A stretch of 64,000 nt of DNA, from the NCBI GenBank assembly GCA_013397455.1, contig VYZB01000116.1, positions 436,753-500,752 of the forward strand, read 5' to 3'. Position numbers and translations under genes: made by a program. This document shows, piece by piece, positions 51,101-64,000 of the stretch (its first letter is position 1; each line of letters starts with the position of its first letter). The DNA comes from Crotophaga sulcirostris. Lineage: Eukaryota; Chordata; Aves; Cuculiformes; Crotophagidae. A model generated the notes under the pieces. That model saw only the letters and a list, made by a program, of their open reading frames with translations, was not told the DNA's origin and searched no databases.

Positions 51101-54100
51101 GCAGGGGAGACATGACATAGAACCCTATCCCAAGATTCACAAACAGTGGCAGCTTTTTATTATTCTAAAAACTAAAGAAAACTCCAGTAAAGCACAGCAC
51201 TGAAGAGTAGTCCTAGACACTGATACCATAGCAGGCTGGGGAGGATGAGGAGAAGAAAATAGAGTAGTCATAGGACTGAAACCATCAGTCCTCCTTCTTT
51301 CGTGGATTATCCTGCACGTCTTTGTAGCCATACAGTAAACTAATCATTTTATGAAATGACTAAAACATTCAGTAATTTCATGAAATGATGGCTTCAGTCC
51401 CAAAATTAACTAATATTTTCAATTATTTCAGAAAATTACAAGATATCATAGATAGACATTGTGGGAAATGTTTAGACCTGGCTTATCTTGGTTCATGGGA
51501 CAAGACAAACAATGCTTCCATTACATCTATTTTTAAAACTATGTACTCATATTTGTGCCTAAAACTATATAGCAATACACATCACAGTTAACATTTATTT
51601 TCAAAGCTGAGACTATTCAGAAAGTGTTTTCTTTTTTTTTTTTTATTTTACAAAAGAAATGCTTTCAAAAAACACCCTAAAACATATTACAGGAGCTCAG
51701 AGAGGAGGAGAAGGAGGCTAGACAATAAGAAAGACAGAGTAAAATTTTCTATCATTTATTTCTTGTCCATCTGTGTATTCGTGATTTGGCATTCACCCTT
51801 TTAATTTGCTTGGCCCTTTCTATCAAATTTGCCATCACCACCTTCTCCAATGATGTAATATGGGGATCCCTTCAGCCATGAGAGGCAATCTGAGTCCTGC
51901 CTATATGCAGAAGACAAGTGCTTCTCACAGTAGTTACCCCCGGAATAGGGTGACCTCCTCCTAGTGCCTTCATTTACACAGTTCATTGCAGCCAGCTTCC
52001 ACCCTCAGTGCTGTTATAGAGGTTTTTTGAAAACATTCCTGCTTCAGTGATCATCTGAGAGTTTTACCCTTGCTAGCGCGAGGATTTACAACCCACACTT
52101 ACCTGCCAAGGAAAGGCTCCATGTCAGAAGCACGTGAATGCGTAACCCAAGAGAGCAACTGATGATGGGCTGGACTCCATCAAGGTGCACCATCAGGTGG
52201 AGACCATGGTCCAGCAGAGCAAACCCAGCTGCAAAAGCTCTGAAGAGTGCCACTGTTATGGCAGAGGACCCACTGCCTGCCGAACTGAGGAAAGATCAAT
52301 TTGTAGTAAGAGTGGAACAAAAATGGGTGCAGATCCAGTCACAGGTCCACCAATAGCAGTGAAGATTGTTGAAACTTTCTGGGCTTACAATTCTTATACT
52401 TAGGGTTTAATTAATTACAGATAAGAAACAAGAGCAGTTTCAGATGTGATCTGAATCCCTGCTGCATGCTTGGAAGGAAGAGAGTGAGCTGTTGTTCTCC
52501 AGGTTAATCTTACCCTCTCCCAGATTGCCAACTTTGGAGCAATTTCTAGCACCCCGCTCCACCACATCCAATACCAGAACAGCAGGAGTCCTGGGTCACT
52601 TAAATGACCACCCTTTCTGGAATTCTTGAATCCAGCACCTCTGGATATAAGCATAATTATCAGTGCTGTGTGGGAGCCAAAGAGAATAGACTCCCATCTG
52701 AAGAACAACAGTTTCTCCTTCACACTCCAATGAACAAAATGAAAGAATTAACCTACGAAGACTACAGATATTAAGAGGAGACAGCATGCTCGAGGAAATT
52801 TTGAGTGTAAGAAAGTTCCCAGAAGGAGAGTCAGCAAAAGGGCACGTTGTCCCACAGCTATGGAATTTCCAAAGGACTGAAAAATGCATGACTGCTCTTT
52901 TGCTTTTGTATCGCTGCTGTTGTTTATTCATTCCCTGAATAGTAAGAAGTGGCTAGAGACATTATTTCCCACACAACCACAATGTGAAAGCACATGGATA
53001 ATGCCAGGATTCACCTTCTGTCAGTTTATAAAACCAAGTAAAAGAGGCATATCATCCAGAACACCTGTAATGCCAATCAGTTGGCAAAAATGTCTGAAAC
53101 CTTTAATTATTTCATGAAAGGACTGGTTTCATAAGATGACAGTAATAAGCACAGACACACAGAGATATACATATATTTTAAAATACTGCAGTGTATACTT
53201 TTATGTACATATATGCATGCCAAACTAAACACACAGCAGCCAGTTGTTAAAGGAATTGGTTGATTATTTCCCATTGCCACCAGCTGTCTCCTGCCTCTGC
53301 AGTGATCACTCAGTACAAATGAATGACCCTGGTGCTATAAAGAACAGTTCATCTTTTCAAAGTTGGATTTGTCAGCTAGGATAGTACTGCCTGAGCTTTT
53401 ACCCTGTCCTCCACAGCATTCCGATAGGGCTCCTTGGTACCCTGAAAACAATGAATCAAAATTATTCAGATACCAGCTCCAGTCCCAGCAATGGCTACAC
53501 ATAAAGTGAAGCTTTGGTGGTTGTTGTTTTTTAAAAAGTCATTTTATACTACAGCAAAAAAAAAGTTTCTGAAATTTTCAATTCATTTTTCCACTTCTTT
53601 CCTGAACTAACATGGCAGTTCCATCTTATCTCATGCTTCACAAATTAAACACAATGATAAGATGAGAGCTTTTCATTTTAGGAGAGTGATATAATTTATG
53701 CTTTTATTTATTTTATCTTATTTTCACTTCAGTTACAACTTCTTCCATTTCTTCTTGTTGCATTTTAGGCTAAAAGAGATAATTTAAGATGACTGTGTTG
53801 TTCTCCCAAGCCATAGCCTGTCAGATTGCTGAATTATCAGTACCTAGTCAAGCAGCACAGTAGAAACAGATCACATATGCCAATTTCCCCCCACTTGGTA
53901 ACCATTTTCCAGTCACTGGAGGAAAGCGTACAGTCCAATCTCTCTTTTGCATGATCAAAGTTAGTTCAACTCTACAGCTTAGCAGATGTCCTTGGGCAGC
54001 AGGTGGTCCAATGAATTATATCAGAGAAACCAATAAGTTGTGTATTATTCTGGAGGCTCCTAGTCCTCTAACTTGTTAAAAGACCACATTCCCTTTTTCT

Positions 54101-56958
54101 TTTCTCCTTTTTAAATGAATTTTCAATCAGGCTGCCAAGCGTCTTTAAAAACAGTCTCACAGAAAATACAGCAGTGAAACTGCTTTCTAAAAAATATTTA
54201 GAAATCTAACATCAGTTTTTGTCATCTGGAAACAAAATGTGGGATGAGAAAATATGCTGAAAATATCCTACAAATATTGTGCACATCGACATCCCTCTAT
54301 TCAAGCTATTCCAACTGGAGTAATTCCAACTCACACCAACAGGAAACCCTCCCCAGATTTGTCATGTCAACACAAATCAGAAGGGAGCACAACCTGTGCT
54401 GTCAAAAGCACTTAGAAACACCCTAAAGACAGTGACCACAAAAGTCATGTCACAGAACTACACAGAGCAGCCACAAGTCCTAAATGCATCGACAAGTTTT
54501 TGTTTGGTTTTTTTTCTACTGGGAAATGAAAGAACTGTTCACCAATATTTTAGCCATATCCAGTTTTTCCACAATATAATTCATTTCACTTAGATAGCAG
54601 TCTCAGAGTATCTATTAACATTCAGGCCTCCGGGCAGAAGTGAGGTTTTGTGTTTAACGAAGAGGACAGGGAGCTCAATCAGCTGCATTCAATCCCTGTT
54701 TCCACAAGACTTTCTTTGTGGACTTAGCAAGCTTCACAGCCTCTATGTTCCTCAGTTATCCCACACATGAAATCAGAATAACAGCCTTTCCCTCACTCAC
54801 CAGGACGTTATGAAGCTTAATTCATGTTTAGTGAGTTCTTTTAAGGTGTTTGGATGGAAAGGAATGTGTATGTAAATGATACCCCATCTATATTAGGTTA
54901 CCTTTAATGCCAAAAAACATAATGCAATGAACATGGATGAATATAGAACTTTTTCTGTATATAGCATTCCAAAATCCAAATTCCAGCAGCTGCAAGAATT
55001 AACAGAAGAAAGGTTGAATAATCTGCATTTTCTTCTGCCAGGTAAGGGCTGTATATTACAGCCTAATCCAAACAATAATAGAGTCATGCTACTAAAAATG
55101 AGCTAGCAATTTATTTAAAAAAGCAAAGGGATGGAGTCTTAAGGCTCTTTTGTCCCACAGTTTAACTTCCCTTTATTTTGGCTTTTGCACACTTTAAGAA
55201 AAAACAAACAAAACAAAAACCAAAAAACCAAACACACACCCCACACATATCCATCTCTCCAAACACTCAGACAGAATAACATCTACAGCCAACCATTTCA
55301 AAAATCCCCATCCTCAAGGAGGACGGGAGCAGATTTGTGTGCAGTGACAGGTTTAACAGATCACCTGATAATTGGGTGTGATCTGCTAGTAAGAACAAAT
55401 TGAAGCATAAAACCAGTCTGCAAACATGTTCTTTTTCCCTCCATGGGTAGTTTTTTTAGTGCATTTGGAGATTATGCATTTACTTGTTGGTAAAAATAAG
55501 TTGCTGCTTTTCACAGATTTTACCTTTGTGCAGCCAGCACAGTAAAAAGAATGTGAATGAATCTATTAGTACTTGTGCATCATCAATACATTTGTTTACA
55601 GAGCTCCTCATGCTTTCAAGACAACAGAATTGCATCATTAAACACCAAACTATCACTATGAAGGAAGAGAAGCCAGGCACTCAACTGCCTTGCACTTTTC
55701 CTCCACTCCATAAAAACTGTGTATAAAAGGCTCCCAAGTCAGGATTCCCCACTGATATGCACAGGTCAGAGGAGAGCTTAATAGCCAGTTTACAGCCACT
55801 TTTCACGCAGGTATAAATGACTGCATAACATTTAAGGCAGAGCTGAGTGCATTTTGTTATTATTACATAATGTGTCCTCTAGAGCTGTTATTGCTTTTGA
55901 TGATGCTCAAGAAACAAAGAAATCAGCTCTATTCTGAAAACTCCAGCAGAATATGCAGTGTTGGTACCTAGCAGAAAGAAGGCAGGCAGGAAAAACTTTA
56001 AGCTCTACATTACTAAAGAGTTGTTTTCCTGGAACAGTTGCACTTGAAGGACTTAATTACAGTTCTTGAGCATCATCAGCACCCAAGAACAGTGCCACTG
56101 TACACATAAAATAAAACACCCCCACAGCACTGGATAGCATTTCGTGCTGCACCCTCACAAGTGTGCATTTCAGGTAATCCAAAACTGGATTCTCCTAGGG
56201 AAGGGGCAGACTCCAGTGGTGACAATTTTTTTTATCCCACTGGGGCAGAGTGTATTACCATCGGTTTGCCTTCTCTTGTAGAACAGGCAGCAACATTATG
56301 AGAGCTTTGAGGCTGAAAAAGCTTCCAGGCCCCTGGGACCAAATCCTAAATGGCTCCTCAGGTTGTAGGTGGTTTTCAAAAAGGCCTTTATGCCCTGTAT
56401 ATGCAGTAACCAACAGGGAAAGGTATGGAAATAAAAGGCCTAAATTGCAGAGGCCATTCATGCCAGAGGAGGGGTTTCCCTTCTGTTTAAGAGGATGTTC
56501 TGTACTGTGATGTTAGAGATCTGGGTATTAGCAGACCAGTTTCTGCCTTGAAATTATGAGTCAAATGGGCTGATTTCACTTTCTACTCAGCAGCAGAGGA
56601 CAGCACATCAGAGCCAGCTTCTACCCTTACATCTACATACACATAGCCTGGTATTTTCTTCAGTACAAAGAGGAAAGTTTAGCTCTTATATTATCTTATA
56701 TTTATGATCAAAATACCAGCAACCCCCTGCATAAAATTTTCACTTAGAGTACAGGATGTAGTGACTGCGACCACGTACTTAACCTGCATTGTCATTCTGA
56801 AAGATCAAGAAATGTGCTTTTCATCCTATCTGTGGGTCTCTTCCTCCACAAAAGTCAACATTAAAAATTTTCCAAACGCCCTAGAATCTGATCCTGGCTT
56901 TGAGAAATTGCCACAAGGTAATTCAGAACAAGCTCTGTAAGTAATCCAGGTGCCTAAT
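48192..56958. other. unique non-coding DNA, no gene seen
   Basis: No gene or element was recognised. The tracts T12 at 49587-49598 and T13 at 51632-51644 and an A-rich stretch at 55197-55243 are simple sequence. At 51801-52400 several overlapping frames on both strands contain cysteine-rich translations, including SGGNYCE on the minus strand. None matches a family I can name, and no convincing splice-site pair bounds them. Confidence 0.6.
55197..55243. repeat. A/C-rich low-complexity tract
   Basis: The plus strand consists almost only of A and C (AAAAC, AACC and then CACACA units) and passes into a C-rich end. It is simple sequence and not part of a recognised element. Confidence 0.8.
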
Positions 56959-56982
56959 CTCAGACACCCTAGGGTGTCTGAG
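56959..56982. repeat. perfect 24-bp palindrome
   Basis: The half-site CTCAGACACCCT is followed at once by its exact reverse complement AGGGTGTCTGAG, with no spacer. The symmetry centre is the CCTAGG core between 56970 and 56971. The flanking pair (T at 56958, G at 56983) does not match, so the palindrome is exactly 24 bases. It is not AT-rich, so base composition does not explain it, and a dyad this long is not expected by chance in 64 kb. No recognised transposon surrounds it. Possible readings are a head-to-head remnant of terminal repeats, a cruciform site or a symmetric protein-binding site. I cannot choose among them from sequence alone. Confidence 0.9.
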
Positions 56983-59900
56983 GGATTCTGACAGCCACAG
57001 AAATGCCACATGACCAAAAGCAGAGCCTTATAGGACCAATATGATAATCTGGCAGAGAAAGAGCTAGAGGCCAGATAAGATATCCTTGGTCATACAAAAA
57101 AACCCCACCTGTGTTCAGTCAGTTGAATCCCATTTGGTCTATCTTTGCATTGATTTCTTCAGTGAGTACTGGATTAGGCATTGTGACTTTATTTGGAGAG
57201 GGAGGTAGTCTATTAAAAATACAGAAAACAACCCATTGGTATTTTCAGAAAGACAAGAGAATATTGCTGAAGAGCCAGCTCACCAGTCCTTGGCTACACC
57301 ATTAGACTTCCATACAGCTCTGAAAATATTGATCAGAGTCTGCAGCTTCCTACAAAGAAAGTAAAATTCCTTTTTCTACATAGTGAGAAAGCATCGTGTT
57401 TCCTTTCTGTAGCTTTATATAAGAACAAAAATAATTCATTATTTTTATGTCTATGTCTATTTCTCCAGCTTTATATCAATGTTCTCTTACTATTAGTAAA
57501 AAGCCCCTAAGTAAAGCAGTTCTAGGCAATGTGGCATACATCACTATCATGTATTTCAAAGCAGATGGGCAGAAATTCAGAGGTGGGACAGTTTAAATAG
57601 AGTATCTTGGTTTATCATTTTCCCCTTCAGTCATGTGGCATTATGAAAGATCAAAACACGGAGCTCTGAAGAATGCAAAACTTCAGAAACCTACACTAAA
57701 GGAAAAGGTGAAATATAATGTGATTTGCCATTGCAGCCACAAAGTCACAAAGTACTAAGAGAGAACAAAGCTGAATGTTTAACAGTATCAGATAAGTAGG
57801 AGGCAAAGCAGGGAGAAAGCACCTGTTAAATTACCCTTATCCAGATGTGATCAGATTTCTGCAGAAAACATGGAGTTGAAGGTAGTTCAGTTACAGCACT
57901 GAAATTACAGTAATTGGGGTTACTAAAGTTCTTGTCTTTTAAAGACTAGTAGAAATGTTCAACAAAGCCCTGCAATTCTGCACTGATGAGGGTTTTATTA
58001 GTGCATAGATGGATGAATGGATGTAAAACCAGATAAGTAAATTTGTACTTAGAGAACAAAGAGGACTATTTGGCCTAATAAAAGAGAAGGAGTTTAGGAC
58101 TGGGCTCAGTGCCCTGATTTTAAGACAGATTGATCCAGACTTCAAGATTTTCTGCTATGACAAAGAAATGAAAAAGGCTATGGCCCTCTAAAAATAAATC
58201 TGTTGCAGATAATATATGGTGTTGATACCTTTCTATAGAAAAACTTCAGACAGTAGTATATTTCATGATTTCGGAAAGTCAGTGGAACAATTGTGCCTGC
58301 AATTACACAAAACTTCTATTTTGACTTTAACCTAGTTTCATTATATTTTAGGTTTTAACCCTAATCATCACATGTTTTAATGACTTTAACAGAGATCCTC
58401 CTAATTTAAACCAATCTCAGCAAGAGCTAAATCAGGTGCTCTGTACTGATATGATTAAAAACAGATTTCACAGAGCCATTCAAGTATCTTACCTTTATAG
58501 CTGAGAAGGATTAGAGACAACATCTTGTACCTAATGGGAATGCAAGAGAAATTAATTCATTGGAAAGACATTCTTCACCCCATTTTGGAGGACTGGTCAC
58601 AAAAAAAGTACGTAAGTTTCTTGCTTTCTAATACCTCAGTCCCTACAAATAAAACAGCAAGACCAGGATATTAGAAAGACTGTTTATTGTACCATGAAGT
58701 CCAGCCACATGAAAGATATTGCCCATGAACTAAGATTAGAAAAGTGATACACCTATTATACCACTATGATAAAAAACCAACATCTGTATGACCACCAGGA
58801 TTACTATTTTCAAAGAAAACTAAATGGCTTCAAAGCCATCAGCTTCTAAGTGGAAAAATCACTGCGTTCAATTAAACAAGGAATAAAAGTCCCTCAGTGA
58901 GATGTTGGATTTGCTTCTCCTTGTTCACTCCCACCGCTGACTCTCTAGTTTTGATGTTCACCTGAAAGGAGTAGAGTAGCTTTGTTTTCTTCCCACTTGA
59001 CATTCCCATTTTTTCTGTAATCTCATCACACTTTTCATGCCTGAATTTTTTGAAGTACACAGAACACACAAATAGAAGGCAAAGTCCCACCTGCACCTTC
59101 AGCTGATAGCACCATTTTTGTAAATTCTGCAGAACTTATTTAGCTGCAAAGATTTTTAGTTGGGATCTAATGCTGCTGTAATCCACAGCTGATAGCTGAC
59201 TACTAGCAAACTTCCTAATTTGTATCCAACACCGTGTCATAAGGTGAGGAGATAACAGCCTACCTATGGCAAACTGTCAATCAGTATCTATCTGAAATAT
59301 CTCTCTTCTCTCTGAAGGCTTAATCACCCCAGGACAGCTGCCCTAAAACCTGAAGCCACAAAAACAAGTTTTCAATAGTATCTGACTGACTTCATTGCAG
59401 CTTTCTGCCATAGTCAAACAAGTGCTTGTGACAAAACTGGAGCAATTTAATAGCCTGCTAAGCCTTAGTATTCATTGCCCACCCTAACAGTTGTGATCCT
59501 GTCAGCTCAGAATGGACTGAAATAGTGTTCTTGCTCCCTTTAAAACCAAACATAGAATTGCTTAAACCACCCTCCAGACATGTATACAGTTTCCAGACAT
59601 TAACCCAGATCCACTTTCTGGCATTTGTTCCAAATATGTTTCTAGCACATTTGAGGGAAAAGAATTATTTTATTCACCTTTTTCACTCCTACTTCAGAGT
59701 AGCAACCATAGCTTTATTCTGTGTGCACAGCATCTGTCATGATCTAGCACTGCCCCAAATGATAGTTCCTACTCATTGCCATGATCACAATCCCCAAGCT
59801 TTCACCTTCCATAAGGACATCGTACCACCAGAGACTTATGTACCAACCATACATCTTAAAAATAGTAATATAACATCAGCGGGCAACCACAGTAAAAGTT

Positions 59901-61591
59901 CACTGCAGGAGCACTGTTTTAAGTAGTCTGATTTCTGACCACAGTTTGAGAATGATCTCGAATTATTAAGTGGTGAGGTTGTGTGCCATATGCCATACTG
60001 TGGTCAATGTGGAGAGCCATAGTATTTGAAAATGGCTCAATGTATGCGGAGAGGGAGAAGCTAGTGTTATCCACATGCACTAAGCAGAGCTGAAAAGCAG
60101 AAGAAAACTGAATATTCAGCTTTGCAACTGTTCAGGCAGATGAAAAACTACTGTGTCCGTGTGATCAATGCAGAAAAATGCAGAAAAAAAAGTTGTAATA
60201 AATTTGGAGAAAGTCCTATAAATCTCCAAAGTTGAAACTGTTCTTAATCTAAGACAAATGAACTCAGATTCAACTCTCCATGTGACAATTTAGAGAAGAA
60301 CAGCAGTGAGACATAGCTTACCACGATGGTGCAGAACAATTCTCCGGTACACCCCAGGCTGATCCTGTGATCTTCTGTCCTCGAAAAGAGAAATAGCGGT
60401 TGACACTCTAAAGAGGGAGGAAAGATGTTATTCTAGCAATAATGTCTCAAGAACCTGTTAGTTTTCCTGAAGTGCTTCTCTGCACGTATGTGATGCTGTT
60501 CATTTGTTTCTGCAGCACTTTTCCTTGTTTTATAATACTGTACATTGCAATAAAACACTTAATGATTTATCTTTAAGCTCTTATTTTTAAGCCCCGCATT
60601 TCAAGTTTGCAGAGACTATTCCTGGCACTTCAGCCTTGTATGACTCGTTAGGCCCATCTTCTATGACTTATCTTTCTTTGCTCTCTGTACAGGGGGCAAT
60701 GCACATCTGTACTAAAGACGTGTCTCTGCAGATAACATCCTTTCCAGGGTTGTGAGAACAATCTGCTTCACCCTTCCACTTGACGAGTGAAATAACCCAA
60801 GGCAGACCAAAAAAAAAAAAATCCCTTCCCTTTTCTCAGCTTCTTCTTCCCTGAAGCAAGGAAGAGTTAGCAGTGCCTCTCCAAGTATAGATGGTGCCAG
60901 GAGGACACCATCCAGTGTAGGAAAGAATTCTGATTTAGTCTGTGTAACAAGTAACACAACTGTACTTGCTGCATGCACAAAGTAGCCAGTGCTAGCTCTC
61001 AGAGCACTAGCCAGGGACTTAAATGTTTTTGAACTGAGCATGCTTATATCCTCGATATTCCATAGCCTCACTATGAAAACCTTTGAAAGTCTCTTAGGAT
61101 GAGCTCCAACCTACGTTAGACATCTGGTCTAAAACAGCTCTTCAAAACATCAGCTGTTGGTAGCAAAGGGTGGGAGTGTGATCCGTGTGGAGCAAATTCT
61201 GGGCAATCCAGGAGCTGGAAGAGAGTTGTACATTCAGGTCAAAACCCATTTCATCAGGATTAGGTATTGAAAGTTTGTCTTCTATACTGAAGTCAGTCAC
61301 TATAGACTCCCTGTTTACTGAATGCACTCAAAACAATTGGTATCAACATTCGTCTGTGTAAAACATTGTGGAGTATTTTTCAATACCAAACAAATGTTTA
61401 AACATCACCATCTGGTTGTAGAAATATCAATACAAACAACCAAACATGATAGAACTAAGTAAGTGTGTTAATCAGTGCCTGATGATTAATTTCCACATAA
61501 TTTCCCTTCTTCCCTACCATTTGGTTATTCCTGTGTCTTTTAGACCCAGGCTTCTCCACTCAGGGGTGCTTCCATATGTGCACTTACCTGC

Positions 61592-61621
61592 ATACACAGA
61601 CACACAAACACACACACACAC
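61592..61621. repeat. CA-rich microsatellite
   Basis: The plus strand shows an interrupted CA run: ACACAGACACACAAACAC followed by an uninterrupted CACACACACAC end at 61611-61621. It is short and impure, so probably only weakly variable. Confidence 0.85.
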
Positions 61622-63285
61622 TTAATTAGCACTAAGCACAGTGGGATTCCAGTTCTGACCAAGACCTTTGATTCATCCATATTGTAAATTATGAATAATG
61701 AAAATAATGGAAAATCCACTAACAGGAAAAAAAACCACAACGATGACAGTTGCCCAGTCGCAGTCTGCCCCTTTGCTTTAATTAGATCCCAGCAGTTCTG
61801 CTGCACACGTCATCCGTCAGATTATGCTGCCTCTCACTTCACTTATGTCAAGGCTGGGTGTGCAAAGTTGGATGAATACACTAAACCACTTTGTCTTTTG
61901 CAGTCCCATTGGTGCCTCAGTCATACTTTGCTGAACACAGTAATCCTATGAGGCACCATCCCATAAGGAAAAAAAAACCCAAAAAACAAATTTCAGAGTG
62001 CCAAGAACCAAGTGACTCAAAGAAAAACACATCTTTCAGTGGTTTTGTTAGCCGTACTTCCTCCCATGACACTATTTTTTATGCTGCATAGGGTCCAGAT
62101 TTCAAAGGATGAGTTTCTCATTATCTCATTCCAACCAGAGAAAGTAAGGAAGATAGAGCTGAAGTCAGCTGAGAGTTGTGTTTTCCTCATTATCCTCAAC
62201 TGCCCTTTACTATTTTATTTCTCATCCTCCCAGTTCCCTGTCAGCTGACACTCCTATTTCAGCAGAAATTTGCCAGAATCAAGAACTCAAACTGAACCCC
62301 TCCCTATATTTCTGTTATTACATGTTTGTAACAGGGACTACAAAAAATATCTCTCTAGCATAAACCTGACCTGAAATACTGCATGTGTGTTTCTCCCCTT
62401 CTCCATGACTTCTTGAAACATCTTCCACTTGAGTTGTAGGAGAAATGATAGGTAGTAATGCTTTGATAATTGTGGAATGTTTTCATGCATGTATGTCTGA
62501 AATAAATATAAATCCACTGTCTCTTCCATAAACACTGGCAAGAAACGTATTTTATCTAATGCTAAGTGAATTTACCAGCAACAATAGGAAAAAATATATC
62601 TGCACCATCCCAATGTTCTCATACTGCTGAAGAATTTCGTATAAGAACAAAAGATATTTCTATGGTTTACTCTGTGCACATTTTAACTTAATTTTGAATG
62701 GGAATAAAATTTCCAAACAAATTTAAATGTTAGAATCATGATTTAAATATATAAAATTAGGCGACCCATATAGATAATTTTCGATTCTGAGACAGGTGTC
62801 TCCACTGTAACCATCTCAGACAACTATATTAGAATTACTTTTTTAATTGATTTAGATATCAGAGTTCTGGACACCCAGCAGGTACTGAGTTCTTGAAAAA
62901 CTTCATCCAAAATTCTTTTGAAAAATATTTTTTCAAGAGTCTAAATATATAGACTTCATTCTAGCAGCAAAACTGGATAGGTGCTGCAATGTAGGTGAAA
63001 TTTTCATTTTTGAGAAAAAGCCTGCATTGATGACCAAATTTTTTGGATACTCTAAATGCAATCCTAAAAATGGAAGAGTGTTTCTGCAGTATGATTTCCA
63101 AGAAAAGTGAACAAATGATATATGGCAAATCCTGCTTTTCACTCTCCTTTCTTAAAGATTCATGAAGAGGAGGTATGTGCACCTAATATTCTTCTCAACT
63201 AACTGACTGCATTGTTTAATCTAATGGATGATGGATGCTCTCAGGTGAGATGGTTGCTTCTCTGAACCTCTGTTTCAGATGGAAA

Positions 63286-63308
63286 CATTCCTTCAAAAAG
63301 AAGGAATG
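63286..63308. repeat. 23-nt hairpin, 9-bp stem and A5 loop
   Basis: CATTCCTTC at 63286-63294 and GAAGGAATG at 63300-63308 are exact reverse complements around AAAAA. The outward pair does not match. No RNA family or terminator context was recognised. Confidence 0.6.
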
Positions 63309-64000
63309 ACCAAGAAGAAATACAAATGATATCTTAAAGCTACCTGTCCTCTCCAATGTCACCTAGTAGTAAACAGAAACAAAAAAAAATAAAGAAGAAG
63401 AAAGGGAAAACAGCTTGATAACCTGATCTGACACAAAGAAGTCACAGGTAACCAAGTTAATTCTGAATCCTGCTTGTGCACTCCATGACAAGGAATGGAA
63501 AACCATTACCTCAAATATAAATGTCAGGCCTGCAGGTGACAATGACAACACTCTAAGCTTCTCTTTTACTCATCAAAGCATTTTAAATATGTTAAGATAT
63601 TTCCTCAACAAGCACTGCTTGCATATTGGAGCCTCGTATCACCGCTACTTCAAAGCAGAGGGTTTTGAAGCATGTTCTTGGCTCTCACTGGGAGAAATCA
63701 CTCATGTAACAAGGATGCAAGGTGCAGTTGCAGCAGGTGTCTACACTGCATCATAGATATTCAAATGAATTCAACACCCGCTGAATTACCTTGCATATTA
63801 AGTGAATCAGGCTGTCAGTTTTGTTTGTCTTTAACTTTCTCCTGCAGATGATCTAGGGCATTTTCTCTGTCCCCTTCTACAGGAGCACAGTGTGGATGCA
63901 GGGATTTAGTGACTTCTCTGTGCTTCAAGGATGAAAAGAGGGAGCACTGTAATTTCTTTGTTTGAAGAAGCTTAAACAATGTTCCTTCTCTGCACCTCTC

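Larger units (their letters stand above)
56983..64000. other. unique non-coding DNA, no gene seen
   Basis: No exon, RNA gene or mobile element was recognised. Frames of 133 codons (59525-59926, plus) and 119 codons (60712-61071, minus) are the longest, and neither resembles a known protein. A13 at 60809-60821 and a CA-rich run near 61592-61621 are simple sequence. About 63740-63830 has two octamer-like motifs (TATTCAAAT, TTGCATATTAAG) and may be regulatory, but this is not called. Confidence 0.6.

Noticed and set aside
51801..51986. Cysteine-containing minus-strand frame with SGGNYCE, reminiscent of thrombospondin-type repeats
   Set aside because: The cysteine spacing and the tryptophans expected in such repeats are absent, and no convincing splice sites flank it.
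59525..59926. 133-codon plus-strand frame
   Set aside because: There is no recognisable domain, it is histidine-rich with mixed composition, and nothing around it looks like a gene. It is treated as chance.
60712..61071. 119-codon minus-strand frame
   Set aside because: No family resemblance. The central GIFFF segment comes from the A13 tract at 60809-60821, so the frame runs through simple sequence.
63820..63880. Pyrimidine-rich stretch ending in CAG that could be a splice acceptor
   Set aside because: The following frame meets a stop within three codons (ATG ATC TAG), and no matching exon or donor was recognised.

Overview
The window looks like a piece of a bird nuclear chromosome that holds no protein-coding gene I can support. 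It is AT-rich and poor in CpG. Every open frame is short, and frames overlap on both strands as expected by chance. The recognisable content is retroelement debris typical of birds: CR1 LINE copies with octamer 3' tails (ATTCTATG, CTGTGATT and an unusual GTGAAACT type) and a fragment whose sequence matches, from memory, the 5' end of a common avian endogenous-retrovirus LTR. No tRNA, rRNA, snRNA, known microRNA, CRISPR array, CpG island or exon was recognised. The most economical reading is a long intron or an intergenic desert.

Layout. 1-9064: unique AT-rich DNA with a 26-bp hairpin (3337-3362) and a compact inverted-plus-direct repeat (6520-6606). 9065-9955: a very old minus-strand CR1 relic. 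9956-23489: unique sequence with one 34-base assembly gap (11858-11891). 23490-23728: a 3' CR1 fragment on the plus strand. 28600-28688: the minus-strand LTR fragment. 38015-40390: an old minus-strand CR1 split by a younger minus-strand CR1 (about 38911-39692). 41265-42339: the best CR1 copy, plus strand, with a recognisable but frameshifted reverse transcriptase (FADD box at 41443-41454). 46225-46650: a doubtful CR1-like relic. 47617-48191: another minus-strand CR1. 48192-64000: unique sequence with a perfect 24-bp palindrome at 56959-56982.

How it works together: there is no operon or pathway. The window records several rounds of CR1 insertion of different age plus one LTR event. None of the CR1 copies can be active, because each is 5'-truncated and the only one with reverse transcriptase sequence is frame-disrupted.

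I did not find a new biological system. The observations most worth a second look are the 24-bp perfect palindrome, the other perfect hairpins, the 6520-6606 repeat, the CR1-in-CR1 nesting and the variant CR1 tail. TE family matches rest on remembered family sequence, not on a search, and boundaries are accurate to roughly 10-50 bases unless a tail fixes them.
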